A stretch of DNA of 64,000 nt from Rhodococcus sovatensis (GTDB taxonomy: Bacteria > Actinomycetota > Actinomycetes > Mycobacteriales > Mycobacteriaceae), in NCBI RefSeq assembly GCF_037327425.1, contig NZ_CP147846.1:2170001-2234000 (forward strand). The letters are read 5' to 3'. The notes beneath the pieces are model-generated. The model did no database searches, was not told where the DNA came from, and saw only the letters and a program-made list of their open reading frames with translations. The translations under genes and the position numbers were made by a program. Below are positions 48,114-56,681 of this stretch, piece by piece. Numbering within the stretch: position 1 is the first letter of the stretch; each line of letters starts with the position of its first letter.

Positions 48114-51100
48114 CTACCTGGCGTACACACCAGTGCGCCGAAGATCCAACATTCCGGGAGCCGTGACGTCGATCGATTGTCGAGCATGCATCTCGAGCAA
48201 TCTTGCTACGTCCACTTTCCCGGAGGTGAACCCACCCTCCTCGAACCGACCGTTGCGGCGTGCTTCTGCCTCCACCGCATTCACGGGAGGACCGTCGTAC
48301 GACCTACCACCGGGGTGCACCACGTGGTAGCTGCAGCCGCCGACGGCACGGCCGGTCTGCTTTTCGATGAGGTCGAATCGGAGTGGGCTTTGGACCTCGA
48401 TGGTCGGATGCAACGCGCTAGGCGGCTGCCACGCCCGATACCTGACACCTGCCACCTGTACGTCCTGACGATCGGTCCGAAGCATGGGCACCGGCACGCC
48501 ATTGCAGGTGACCATGTAGCGCCCCTCGTCCGCGCCCGCGATCTTCACCTGTATGCGCTCCACGGACGAGTCGACGTACCGTGCCGTTCCCGACGAGGTG
48601 GACTCCTCACCGAGCGTGTTCCATGGCTCGATTGCACCGCGCAGTTCGAGCTCGGCGTTGCCGATCACGCTCGTGCCGATTCGAGGAAACCGGAACTCGG
48701 TGAACGGGTCGAGCCAGCTGGTGTCGAATTCGATGTCATGCTCACGAAGATCCTCCGCGACCCGGCCGATATCGCCTATGACGAAGTGCGGCAGCATGTA
48801 CCGGCCGTGCAGGTTGGCACCATGACGGATCAAAGGCGCTTTCAGCGGAGAATCCCAGAACCTCGACACCAGCGATCGAACGAGAAGCGACTGCACCATG
48901 GCCATCTGGTGATGCGGCGGCATCTCGAATCCACGGAGTTCGAGCAATCCGAGCCTGCCGCGTGTGCTGTCGGGACTGTAGAGTTTGTCGACACAGAATT
49001 CGGCTCGGTGTGTATTTCCAGTGATATCGGTGAGCAGGTGTCGCAAAGCACGATCCACCACCCACGGCGACGCCGTACGGTCCGATGCGGTGAGGCGCTC
49101 GATCTCGCTGAACGCGACCTCGAGCTCGTACAGGGCTTCCTCGCGTCCCTCATCGGCTCGGGGGGCCTGGGAGGTGGTGCCGATGAAACGCCCTGAGAAC
49201 AGGTATGACAGCGAAGGGTGTCTCTGCCAGTGCGTCAGCAACGACACCAGAAGGTCCGGGCGACGAAGGACCGGCGAATCGGACGGAGTGATACCGCCCA
49301 GCGTGATGTGGTTGCCGCCACCTGTTCCGCGAGTCGTACCGTCGTTGTCGAAGCCCTCGGTGCTCAGTCGTGACAACCGCGCCTCGCGATACAGAGTCTC
49401 CATCAGGTCGTTCTGTTCGGCCCACGACGACGACGGCTGCACGTTGACTTCGATGACGCCGGGATCCGGCGTGACGGTCAGAGTCTGGATACGCGGATCC
49501 GACGGCGGCCCATACCCTTCGATGACGACTGGTGTGTCGATCGCCGCGGCAGCATTCTCGACTCGCTCGACCAGTTCGAGAAAGTCTTCCAACCGATTCA
49601 TCGGTGGCATGAACACATGGAGAATTCCGTCACGAACCTCGGACACGAGCGCCGTGACATCGTGTCCACCGACCGATCCCGCTGCGGCTGCGTTGGATTC
49701 GACCAGACGCGCGTGGCGCGCCTCCACCGGATCCACAGGCCTCGGCGGCCGCTGCGTCATCTGCCGACTCGGCAAGGGTTCCTTCGGCGCGGTCGGATCG
49801 GCCGGATTCTCAGGCGGACCACCCGTCCAGGAAATCGCGCTGAGTGGTAGCCGAAGACCCGCAGGCGAGTCTCCCTCGAGCAGAACGATTCGACCACGCC
49901 GCAACGTCCAGTCGGCGCTCTGCCAGCCATTGCCGTCCGGCGTTCGACTGATCGGAAGCACGAATGCCGCCGGTTCGTCGGTCGTGGAGTCGAGTTTGGC
50001 CAGCAACGCAGCGCGCGCCTCCGCCGTGTCCGATCCCGGATCGAGGTCGTCACCGTCGGCTGGTGGGTCGCCGTACGGTTGCCGAACGAGATCGAGGAGT
50101 CGCACCAGCGGATCCTCGAATGCCGGCCGCGCCTGTTCGACTGGGAGTCCGAGTCCTTCGACCAACTTCTCCACCAGAGCGCGGGACGACGAGGGATCGA
50201 CGTCCGCGGGTCGCTCGTCCTCGGGCAACCAGGGATCTGCGATCAGATCGGAGTCATGCCACAGCGATTCACCGTCGGTGCGCCAGAACAGTCCGACCTG
50301 CCACCGCGGGAGCGGCTCACCCGGATACCACTTGCCTTGGCTCCGTTGGACGAGTCCGTCGGGTGCGTAGATCGTTCGCAGTCGCTCCGCCAGTGCGGAT
50401 GCCAGCAGACGCTTGTGCGGGCCGTCTGCGGTGGTGTTCCACTCGGGAGCGTCCTGGTTCTCGATAGCCACGAAGGTCGGCTCCCCGCCGACCGTCAATC
50501 GGATGTCCTGCGCGTCCATTCGGTCGTCGAGAACGGCGGCTGTCGCCTTGATCGCCTCCCACTGCTCCTGCGTGTACGGAAGCGTTGTCCTGGGGTCCTC
50601 GTGGACCCGCACGACCGTGTTGGAAAAGTCGAGCTCGGCCTTGCACTTGCTCGTGGCACCGGAAATGGCAGCCGCCGTCGACGGATGCGGCGTCGCCGAC
50701 AGCGGGATGTGACCTTCTCCGGCGAACAAGCCCGATGTCGGATCCATGCCGACCCAACCCGCGCCCGGAAGATATACCTCGGTCCAGGCATGGAGGTCGG
50801 TGAAGTCGGCCGCGGGTCCCGAGGGACCGTCGAGGGACTTGATATCCGACGCCAACTGCACCAGATAGCCGGACACGAATCGCGCGGCGAGCCCCATCTG
50901 CCGCAGTATCGACACCAGCAGCCAAGCCGAGTCGCGGCAGGATCCGACAGCGGTCGTCAGGGTGTGATCGGGAGTCTGAACTCCGGGCTCCATCCGAACG
51001 GAATAACCGACGTCACCCAGCACCGCCTGATTCGCCATGACCAGAAAGTCGATGGTGCGCAGCTTGTCTCCGCGTTCACGGACCGCTGCCTCGAGCTTTT

Positions 51101-51515
51101 CGACCCACGCCGATACAACCGGTCCCGGCCCGGTGCCCTCGTCAGCTTCGTCCACCGGCCGGAGATACGGCTCCAAATCCGGCAGATCGGCTTTGTCGTA
51201 CGAGAAACCGAAGTGTTCGGCCCAATCCTCGACGAAAAAATCCAACGGATTGATGACGGCCATGTCTGCGACGAGACCGACGGTGATGGACATGTGATCC
51301 GTGCGTTCCGGAAACACCACACGCGCCAGGAAATTGCCGAAAACGTCCTGCTGCCAGTTGATGAAGTGCTCAGCAGGCTCGATTTTCAGCGAGTATGCCT
51401 CGATGGGTGTGCGCGAATGCGGTGCCGGCCGCAACCGGATCTCGTGCGGATGCACCTGAACCATGCGATCGAACGAGTAGCTGGTCCGGTGTTCCAGCGC
51501 GACCTTGATGCCCAC
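48114..51515 (-). CDS. Large transglutaminase-like protein with DUF2126
   Basis: 1133 residues from a GTG (VGIKVALEHRTSYSFDRM) with AGGGG upstream. Residues about 1-300 form a transglutaminase-N and core domain with Cys in VGSCRDSAWLLVSIL, His in DLHAWTEVYLPGAGW and Asp in MDPTSG. The remaining 800 residues are the DUF2126 region (LTVGGEPTFVAIENQDAPEW; GTGGGNHITLGG; LELRGFEMPPHHQMAM), whose conserved Gly/His/Glu pattern hints at a second, amidoligase-like catalytic centre. First gene of the ligase cluster; a 67- to 118-base gap separates it from the ATP-grasp gene. Probably cytoplasmic. Confidence 0.9.
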   Translation of the reverse strand: MGIKVALEHRTSYSFDRMVQVHPHEIRLRPAPHSRTPIEAYSLKIEPAEHFINWQQDVFGNFLARVVFPERTDHMSITVGLVADMAVINPLDFFVEDWAEHFGFSYDKADLPDLEPYLRPVDEADEGTGPGPVVSAWVEKLEAAVRERGDKLRTIDFLVMANQAVLGDVGYSVRMEPGVQTPDHTLTTAVGSCRDSAWLLVSILRQMGLAARFVSGYLVQLASDIKSLDGPSGPAADFTDLHAWTEVYLPGAGWVGMDPTSGLFAGEGHIPLSATPHPSTAAAISGATSKCKAELDFSNTVVRVHEDPRTTLPYTQEQWEAIKATAAVLDDRMDAQDIRLTVGGEPTFVAIENQDAPEWNTTADGPHKRLLASALAERLRTIYAPDGLVQRSQGKWYPGEPLPRWQVGLFWRTDGESLWHDSDLIADPWLPEDERPADVDPSSSRALVEKLVEGLGLPVEQARPAFEDPLVRLLDLVRQPYGDPPADGDDLDPGSDTAEARAALLAKLDSTTDEPAAFVLPISRTPDGNGWQSADWTLRRGRIVLLEGDSPAGLRLPLSAISWTGGPPENPADPTAPKEPLPSRQMTQRPPRPVDPVEARHARLVESNAAAAGSVGGHDVTALVSEVRDGILHVFMPPMNRLEDFLELVERVENAAAAIDTPVVIEGYGPPSDPRIQTLTVTPDPGVIEVNVQPSSSWAEQNDLMETLYREARLSRLSTEGFDNDGTTRGTGGGNHITLGGITPSDSPVLRRPDLLVSLLTHWQRHPSLSYLFSGRFIGTTSQAPRADEGREEALYELEVAFSEIERLTASDRTASPWVVDRALRHLLTDITGNTHRAEFCVDKLYSPDSTRGRLGLLELRGFEMPPHHQMAMVQSLLVRSLVSRFWDSPLKAPLIRHGANLHGRYMLPHFVIGDIGRVAEDLREHDIEFDTSWLDPFTEFRFPRIGTSVIGNAELELRGAIEPWNTLGEESTSSGTARYVDSSVERIQVKIAGADEGRYMVTCNGVPVPMLRTDRQDVQVAGVRYRAWQPPSALHPTIEVQSPLRFDLIEKQTGRAVGGCSYHVVHPGGRSYDGPPVNAVEAEARRNGRFEEGGFTSGKVDVARLLEMHARQSIDVTAPGMLDLRRTGVYAR

Positions 51516-51632
51516 GGCGAGCCCCTAACAAAATCTCGAATGGGTAAGAACCACCAACCTTAGAGGTCACCTGCCGCTACCGCTCGGCGAAAATTGTGTC
51601 CGAAACGTGCACCGATGTAAGCCGTGTAGCGC

Positions 51633-51661
51633 TTGACACACTCTTCCCCGTGCGGTTCGCT
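51633..51661 (+). promoter_or_regulatory. Possible promoter of the RDD gene
   Basis: TTGACA (51633-51638) is followed after 17 bases by TTCGCT (51656-51661). The -35 is perfect, the -10 weak. The rest of 51516-51721 shows no gene; it also holds the divergent promoter of the transglutaminase cluster. Confidence 0.35.
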
Positions 51662-51721
51662 CAGCGAGAAATCGACAAATTCGACCAAAGCACATCTAAC
51701 TTTCCAGCCAAGGGGAATTTC

Positions 51722-52306
51722 GTGAGCGAGCAACCACCCACCGGACCTCAGTACGGTTCCGATCCGAACCAACCCCAGTATCCGCAGAATCCGGCATCGG
51801 GCTACCCGCCCCCCGGCAACTATCCGCCGCCCCCAGTCGCAGGAAATGCCGGGTACGGTGCGGGATCGCAGCTCCCCGGTGGGGCACAGCCCGGAAGCCT
51901 CGGCATCCGTTTCGGAGCACGGTTCATCGACGGAATCATCATCGCGATCGTCGCGTTCATCATCTATGCCATCGCGCCCGGCGGTTTCATCGGGCAGTGG
52001 ATCCTCGGACTGGTGACCGCCCTCCTCGGATTCGCCTACTTCGTGTTCCTCGAATCCTCGCGTGGACAGACGTTCGGCAAGCAACTTCTGGGCCTGCGTA
52101 CCGTCGGCGCGGCGGGCGGGAACCCGACTCAGGCGGAGGCAGCCAAGCGCAATGCCTTCCTGCTGCTGAACATCGTTCCGATCCTCGGTGGTTTCTTGGT
52201 GTTGGTCGCGTACATCGTAATCGCGGTAACCATCAACTCGAGCCCCACAAAGCAGGGCAAGCACGACGAGATCGCCGGCGGAACCCAGGTCATCAGCGTC
52301 AAATGA
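51722..52306 (+). CDS. RDD-family membrane protein with Pro-rich head
   Basis: 194 residues from a GTG with AAGGGGAA upstream (VSEQPPTGPQYGSDPNQPQ). About 50 residues of Pro/Gly/Tyr/Gln-rich sequence precede an RDD domain (LGIRFGARFIDGIIIAIVAF) with the hallmark Arg and Asp in helix 1, and FLESSRGQTFGKQLLGLRTV. Three hydrophobic helices. RDD proteins are implicated in small-molecule or ion transport, mostly unproven. First of three tandem plus-strand genes with very similar heads. Confidence 0.88.
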   Translation: MSEQPPTGPQYGSDPNQPQYPQNPASGYPPPGNYPPPPVAGNAGYGAGSQLPGGAQPGSLGIRFGARFIDGIIIAIVAFIIYAIAPGGFIGQWILGLVTALLGFAYFVFLESSRGQTFGKQLLGLRTVGAAGGNPTQAEAAKRNAFLLLNIVPILGGFLVLVAYIVIAVTINSSPTKQGKHDEIAGGTQVISVK

Positions 52307-52321
52307 TCTGTTAGTCCCATG

Positions 52322-52358
52322 CAAGCGGACCAATCGAGAGTTCTCGGTGGTCCGCTTG
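52322..52358 (+). terminator. Hairpin terminator after the RDD gene
   Basis: A perfect 11-bp stem (52322-52332 with 52348-52358) and 15-base loop starts 16 bases past the stop; GTTTT follows a few bases later. Confidence 0.7.
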
Positions 52359-52452
52359 TATGCGTTTTCACCCGCCGATTCACCCCAGACCACCCTCTCC
52401 GAGCACATCGAGCGCGCACAATTCGTCGACATCCACCGACCAGGAGACCAAC

Positions 52453-53442
52453 GTGAGCGAGAACCCACCCACCGGACCGCGGTACGGCGATGGACCCGAA
52501 CCCGACCCGAGCGGACAGCCGCAGACGCCCCCACCAGCCGGCGGATATCCGCCGCCGGGGAACTACCCACCTCCGGGTGGAAACCCTCCTCCCGGGAACT
52601 ACCCACCTCCGGGCGGCAACTACCCGCCACCTCCCGGCAACTACCCACCTCCGGGTGGAACGCCTCCTCCCGGCAACTACCCACCTCCCGGCAACTACCC
52701 GCCCCAGGGCGGGGGCTACCCACCACCTCCCGGCAACTACCCGCCACCTCCCGGCAACTACGGCGCTGCGGGCTACGGGGGCGCAGGCTTCGGTGCCGGC
52801 CTTCCGCCGACGTTGAGTGTCGGTGACGCAATCTCCTTCGGTTGGAACAAGTTCAAGGACAACGCCGGCGTCTGGGTAGGCATCGTCCTGATCGCCGCGG
52901 TTATCCAGATCGTCATCAACTTGATATTCGGTGGCTTCGGCGGTTCGACTTCGGACCTGTCCGAGACGTTCAGCCTATGGCGAATTCTCGGCACACTGAT
53001 CGGTGCCATCGTCGGCTACCTCATCAACGCTGCGCTGATTCGAGGCGCGCTCCACGAGGTCGATGGAAACAAGCCCGCAATCGGGTCCTTCTTCCAGTTC
53101 GCCAACGTCGCGTCGATCGTCATTGCCAGCATTCTCGTCGCGATCATGGTGACGGTCGGTTTTGTGCTCCTGATCATCCCCGGGATCATTCTGACGTTCC
53201 TGACCTGGTGGACTCTGCAATTCGTCATCGACCGCAACGAGGACGCGATTACAGCGATCAAGTCCAGCTTTCGGGCGATCTCATCGAATGCGGGTACGTT
53301 GTTCGTTCTTGCACTCGCGCTCGTAGGCATCAACATCCTGGGAGCTATCCCCTGCGGCCTCGGGTTGCTCGTGACGATTCCCATCACGATCATCGCCTCG
53401 ACGTACGCGTACCGCATCGTGTCGCGCACAGCCGGCGTCTAA
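52453..53442 (+). CDS. Polytopic membrane protein with (P)PPGNY-repeat head
   Basis: 329 residues from a GTG with AGGAG upstream (VSENPPTGPRYGDGPEPD). Residues about 25-115 are a low-complexity tract with eight GNY units separated by PPP/PPPP and GG, then a Gly/Ala run. From TLSVGDAISFGWNKFKDNAG the membrane part begins: about six hydrophobic helices, a family often labelled glycerophosphodiester phosphodiesterase membrane-domain-like or DUF975-like in actinobacteria. No catalytic motif is visible. The polyproline tracts should need EF-P for translation. Function unknown; the heads may drive clustering or bind partners (inference). Confidence 0.83.
   Translation: MSENPPTGPRYGDGPEPDPSGQPQTPPPAGGYPPPGNYPPPGGNPPPGNYPPPGGNYPPPPGNYPPPGGTPPPGNYPPPGNYPPQGGGYPPPPGNYPPPPGNYGAAGYGGAGFGAGLPPTLSVGDAISFGWNKFKDNAGVWVGIVLIAAVIQIVINLIFGGFGGSTSDLSETFSLWRILGTLIGAIVGYLINAALIRGALHEVDGNKPAIGSFFQFANVASIVIASILVAIMVTVGFVLLIIPGIILTFLTWWTLQFVIDRNEDAITAIKSSFRAISSNAGTLFVLALALVGINILGAIPCGLGLLVTIPITIIASTYAYRIVSRTAGV
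52552..52762 (+). repeat. Tandem in-frame GGCAACTACCC-type repeats
   Basis: Eight copies of a G-G-N-AACTAC core followed mostly by CC[A/G]CC occur at irregular 15- to 38-base spacing and encode the GNY-PPP units. Copies differ at third positions, so selection on protein sequence and unequal recombination probably both act. Confidence 0.85.
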
Positions 53443-53478
53443 TTCCCCACGGCGTCTGATTTCCCACGAAGTCATCGG

Positions 53479-53520
53479 AGCCGACCCCGCGATCATCGCC
53501 GATCCGGGGTCGGCTTTCTT
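53479..53520 (+). terminator. Intrinsic terminator
   Basis: An 11-bp G/C-rich stem (53479-53489 with 53505-53515) and a T-rich tail TTTCTT (53515-53520) lies 37 bases after the stop at 53442: a canonical rho-independent terminator. Confidence 0.88.
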
Positions 53521-53641
53521 CTCGAACTGCCCTCGACGATCCGACAAGACCGGACGGTATCCAACCGGAGCCTCACACCGTATGGTTCGTTAGCGCGAAT
53601 GCAGTACCGCCAGTCGCGTGCTCGATCCAAGCGAGAGGGAA

Positions 53642-54634
53642 ATGTTGAACGACCACTCCAGCGGGGGCAGTGGCCACAACCCACAGCAGAACTCACCCGA
53701 CCATCGACCTGAGCCGTATCCACCTGCGCCGGGCGCAGGTCAGCCCCAGGGGCCGTACGGACCACGAGCGGAGCACCCATACCAACAGGGTGGATATCCA
53801 CCGCCGCCCGGCAACTACCCACCGCCGCCCGGCAGTTTCCCACCACCGGGCGGGTACCCGAGCTATCCGCAGGGATACGGCCAGTTCCCGCCGGGACCCC
53901 AGCAGTACGGGTCTCAGCAGTACGGACCCCAGCCAACGACGCTCAGTGTGGGTGCTGCATTGACCTACGGGTGGAAGAAGTTCGTCGCCAACATCGGCGT
54001 GTGGCTCGCGTTCATGGCGTTGTTCGGAGGCGTGCTGGTCGCCTTCTACATCATCGCGGTGGCAGTGGTGCTCACTACGTTGATAGCGTCCGAGAACATC
54101 GAGGATTCGACGTTTGCATCGGCCGGAGACGGCACCGGTTTCTCGGTCGGCACCGTGGTGATGACCTTTGTTGCAGGCATTCTCGGATTCCTGGCCAGTG
54201 CAGTTCTCATTCGTGGGGCGCTTCTCGAAATCGACGGCGTCCGGCCCGGTTTCGGGGAATTCTGGCGGCTTCCCAATATCGGTCAGCTCGCACTGTTCGC
54301 GGTCGTCACCGCCGTGATCTCAGGCGTGGTGAACACCGTCGACCCGTTCGTGTCCTTGGCGATCAGCCTCGTGTTGGGCATCGCGATCTGGTTCGCCGTG
54401 CAGTTCATCCTCGATCGCGGAATGTCGGCCTGGTCAGCGGTAGTCGCGAACGTGCGGCTTCTCGGATCGAGCCCAGGGCAATTGGCTCTGCTCTATCTGG
54501 CGTTGATCGGAATCAACCTGGTCGGCGCAGTCCTGTGCGGTATCGGGCTCATCTTCACCGTGCCGGTGACCATGATTGCCACGACCTACGCGTACCGCGT
54601 TCTGACGGGCGGAACCGTTTCACCTGCAACCTGA
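53642..54634 (+). CDS. Polytopic membrane protein with Pro/Tyr/Gln-rich head (paralogue)
   Basis: 330 residues from the ATG at 53642; the purine tract GAGAGGGAA sits very close, so TTG at 53645 is possible. Head of about 110 residues with YPPPPGNYPPPPGSFPPP and repeated QQYG, then TLSVGAALTYGWKKFVANIG, which aligns with the same position of the gene before it. About six transmembrane helices, ending IATTYAYRVLTGG (paralogue: IASTYAYRIVSRT). Clear paralogues by layout and matching motifs at both ends. No enzymatic motif; function unknown. Confidence 0.83.
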   Translation: MLNDHSSGGSGHNPQQNSPDHRPEPYPPAPGAGQPQGPYGPRAEHPYQQGGYPPPPGNYPPPPGSFPPPGGYPSYPQGYGQFPPGPQQYGSQQYGPQPTTLSVGAALTYGWKKFVANIGVWLAFMALFGGVLVAFYIIAVAVVLTTLIASENIEDSTFASAGDGTGFSVGTVVMTFVAGILGFLASAVLIRGALLEIDGVRPGFGEFWRLPNIGQLALFAVVTAVISGVVNTVDPFVSLAISLVLGIAIWFAVQFILDRGMSAWSAVVANVRLLGSSPGQLALLYLALIGINLVGAVLCGIGLIFTVPVTMIATTYAYRVLTGGTVSPAT

Positions 54635-54660
54635 TTCGCTGAACCGACAATTCGGCATAC

Positions 54661-54702
54661 ACCAGTGCCCCCGGAATCTCTCTCGATTCCGGGGGCACTG
54701 GT
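54661..54702. terminator. Bidirectional hairpin terminator
   Basis: A perfect 18-bp inverted repeat (54661-54678 with 54685-54702) with a 6-base TCTCTC loop lies between convergent genes, 26 bases after one stop and 8 bases after the aspS stop. Confidence 0.88.
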
Positions 54703-54710
54703 GCACTGAG

Positions 54711-56507
54711 CTACTGATCCTCGGGCGCCGCCGGCTTGTCGTCCTTCTTCTCCGGCTTGGCATCGATGCCGGACTCCTTGCGCTGCAGCGGCGTGATCGG
54801 CGCTGGCGCGTCGGTCAAAGGGTCGACGCCTCCACCGGACTTCGGGAATGCGATGACCTCGCGGATGGAATCCACGCCCGCCAGTAGTGCGGTGATTCGA
54901 TCCCAGCCGAACGCGATTCCGCCATGCGGGGGCGCGCCGTAACTGAAGGCGTCGAGCAGGAAGCCGAACTTCTCCTGCGCCTCCACCTTGCCGATACCCA
55001 TAATCGCGAACACGCGTTCCTGAATGTCTTTGCGATGGATACGAATACTGCCGCCACCGATCTCGTTGCCGTTGCACACGATGTCGTATGCGTAGGCCAA
55101 CGCAGAGCCCGGATCGGTGTCGAACGTCTCCATCGACTCGGGCTTCGGCGAGGTGAAGGCGTGGTGCACAGCGGTCCACGCTCCAGAGCCGACCGCCACG
55201 TCGCCACTGGCGGTGGCGTCGGACGTAGGTTCGAACAGCGGAGCGTCGACGACCCACACGAACGCCCACGCCTTGGGATCGATCAGGTCGAGCTTGCGCG
55301 CGATCTCTCCGCGCACTGCGCCCAGCAGAGCTCGCGACGCTTTGATCGGGCCGGCGGAGAAGAAGATCGCGTCCCCGGGCTTCGCGCCGACGTGTGCCGC
55401 TATGCCGTCACGCTCGGTGTCGGTCAGGTTCTTTGCGACCGGGCCGCCGAGCGTTCCGTCTTCACCGACGAGAACGTATGCCAGGCCCTTGTGGCCACGC
55501 TGCTTGGCGAACTCCTGCCACTTGTCGAGCTGCTTGCGCGGCTGCGACGCGCCACCGGGCATGACGACCGCACCGACGTACGGCGCCTGGAAGACCCGGA
55601 ACTCGGTATCGGAGAAGAAGTCCGTGCACTCCGTCAGCTCGATGTCGAACCGAAGGTCCGGCTTGTCCGAACCGTATCGACGCATGGCCTCGGCGTACGT
55701 GATGCGGGGTATCGAAGTCGTGAACTCGTGACCGACGAGCTTCCACACGGCGGCGAGAATTTCTTCGGCGAGCAGGATGACGTCGTCCTGCGTCACGAAG
55801 CTCATCTCGACATCGAGCTGAGTGAACTCGGGCTGCCGGTCCGCGCGGAAGTCCTCGTCGCGGTAGCAGCGTGCAATCTGGTAGTACCGCTCGATCCCGC
55901 CGACCATCAGCAGCTGCTTGAACAGCTGCGGGCTCTGCGGCAGGGCATAGAAGCTGCCCGGTTGCAGGCGTGCCGGCACCAAGAAGTCACGAGCGCCTTC
56001 AGGCGTCGATCGCGTCAAGGTCGGGGTTTCGACCTCGACGAACTCGTGATGGGCGAGCACACCGCGCGCGGCCGCATTGACATGCGAACGTAGCCGAATG
56101 GCATGGCCGGGACCTTCACGACGGAGATCGAGGTATCGATACTTCAAGCGAGCTTCTTCACCCGGCTGATCGTCGAGCTGGAAGGGCAAAGGCGCGCTTT
56201 CGGAGAGAACCTCGATGTCGGATGCGTCGACCTCGATCGCACCGGTCGGAATCTCGTAGTTCTGGTTGCCGTCAGGACGCTGGCAGACCGTGCCGGTGAC
56301 CTTGACGACGTATTCCGCGCGGAGACGGTGAGCCTTCTCGGCCACCTCACCCTCACGGAACACCACCTGCGAGACACCGGATGCGTCGCGCAGGTCGATG
56401 AAGATAACTCCGCCGTGATCGCGGCGACGCGCAACCCAACCCGTCAAGGTAACTGTTCGGTCGACGTGCTCGGATCGAAGTGAGCCGGCGAGGTGGGTGC
56501 GCAGCAC
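54711..56507 (-). CDS. aspS: Aspartyl-tRNA synthetase
   Basis: 598 residues from the GTG at 56507 (VLRTHLAGSL) with AAGGAAA before it; the open frame further upstream to 56849 has no family similarity. OB-fold anticodon-binding domain (VTLTGWVARRRDHGGVIFID), class II catalytic core with motif 2 in RCYRDEDFRADRQPEFTQLD and motif 3 in GIAFGWDRI, plus a bacterial GAD insertion. The C-terminus carries a Lys/Asp/Pro-rich tail. In mycobacteria AspRS is non-discriminating and works with GatCAB to make Asn-tRNA; I cannot tell whether that holds here. Confidence 0.97.
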   Translation of the reverse strand: MLRTHLAGSLRSEHVDRTVTLTGWVARRRDHGGVIFIDLRDASGVSQVVFREGEVAEKAHRLRAEYVVKVTGTVCQRPDGNQNYEIPTGAIEVDASDIEVLSESAPLPFQLDDQPGEEARLKYRYLDLRREGPGHAIRLRSHVNAAARGVLAHHEFVEVETPTLTRSTPEGARDFLVPARLQPGSFYALPQSPQLFKQLLMVGGIERYYQIARCYRDEDFRADRQPEFTQLDVEMSFVTQDDVILLAEEILAAVWKLVGHEFTTSIPRITYAEAMRRYGSDKPDLRFDIELTECTDFFSDTEFRVFQAPYVGAVVMPGGASQPRKQLDKWQEFAKQRGHKGLAYVLVGEDGTLGGPVAKNLTDTERDGIAAHVGAKPGDAIFFSAGPIKASRALLGAVRGEIARKLDLIDPKAWAFVWVVDAPLFEPTSDATASGDVAVGSGAWTAVHHAFTSPKPESMETFDTDPGSALAYAYDIVCNGNEIGGGSIRIHRKDIQERVFAIMGIGKVEAQEKFGFLLDAFSYGAPPHGGIAFGWDRITALLAGVDSIREVIAFPKSGGGVDPLTDAPAPITPLQRKESGIDAKPEKKDDKPAAPEDQ

Positions 56508-56681
56508 TGGTTTCCTTTCACAAAATGCCAAAAAGCGTGTTCGTCGGTCACCGATCCTACGGAGGAGGTGTCGAGACCGTGAACGCGATCCCACCACGGC
56601 ATGGGAAGCTGCTACTCGACAGACGTCGAGCGGGCCTCGGATTTCGCGCATGGCCACGTTCCCTTGGAAGGAAAACGAGAC

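Noticed and set aside
51560..52831. Minus-strand frame with SCREVGS-like repeats
   Set aside because: The repeats are only the reverse reading of the Pro-rich repeats in the plus-strand membrane protein gene, and it crosses the RDD gene.
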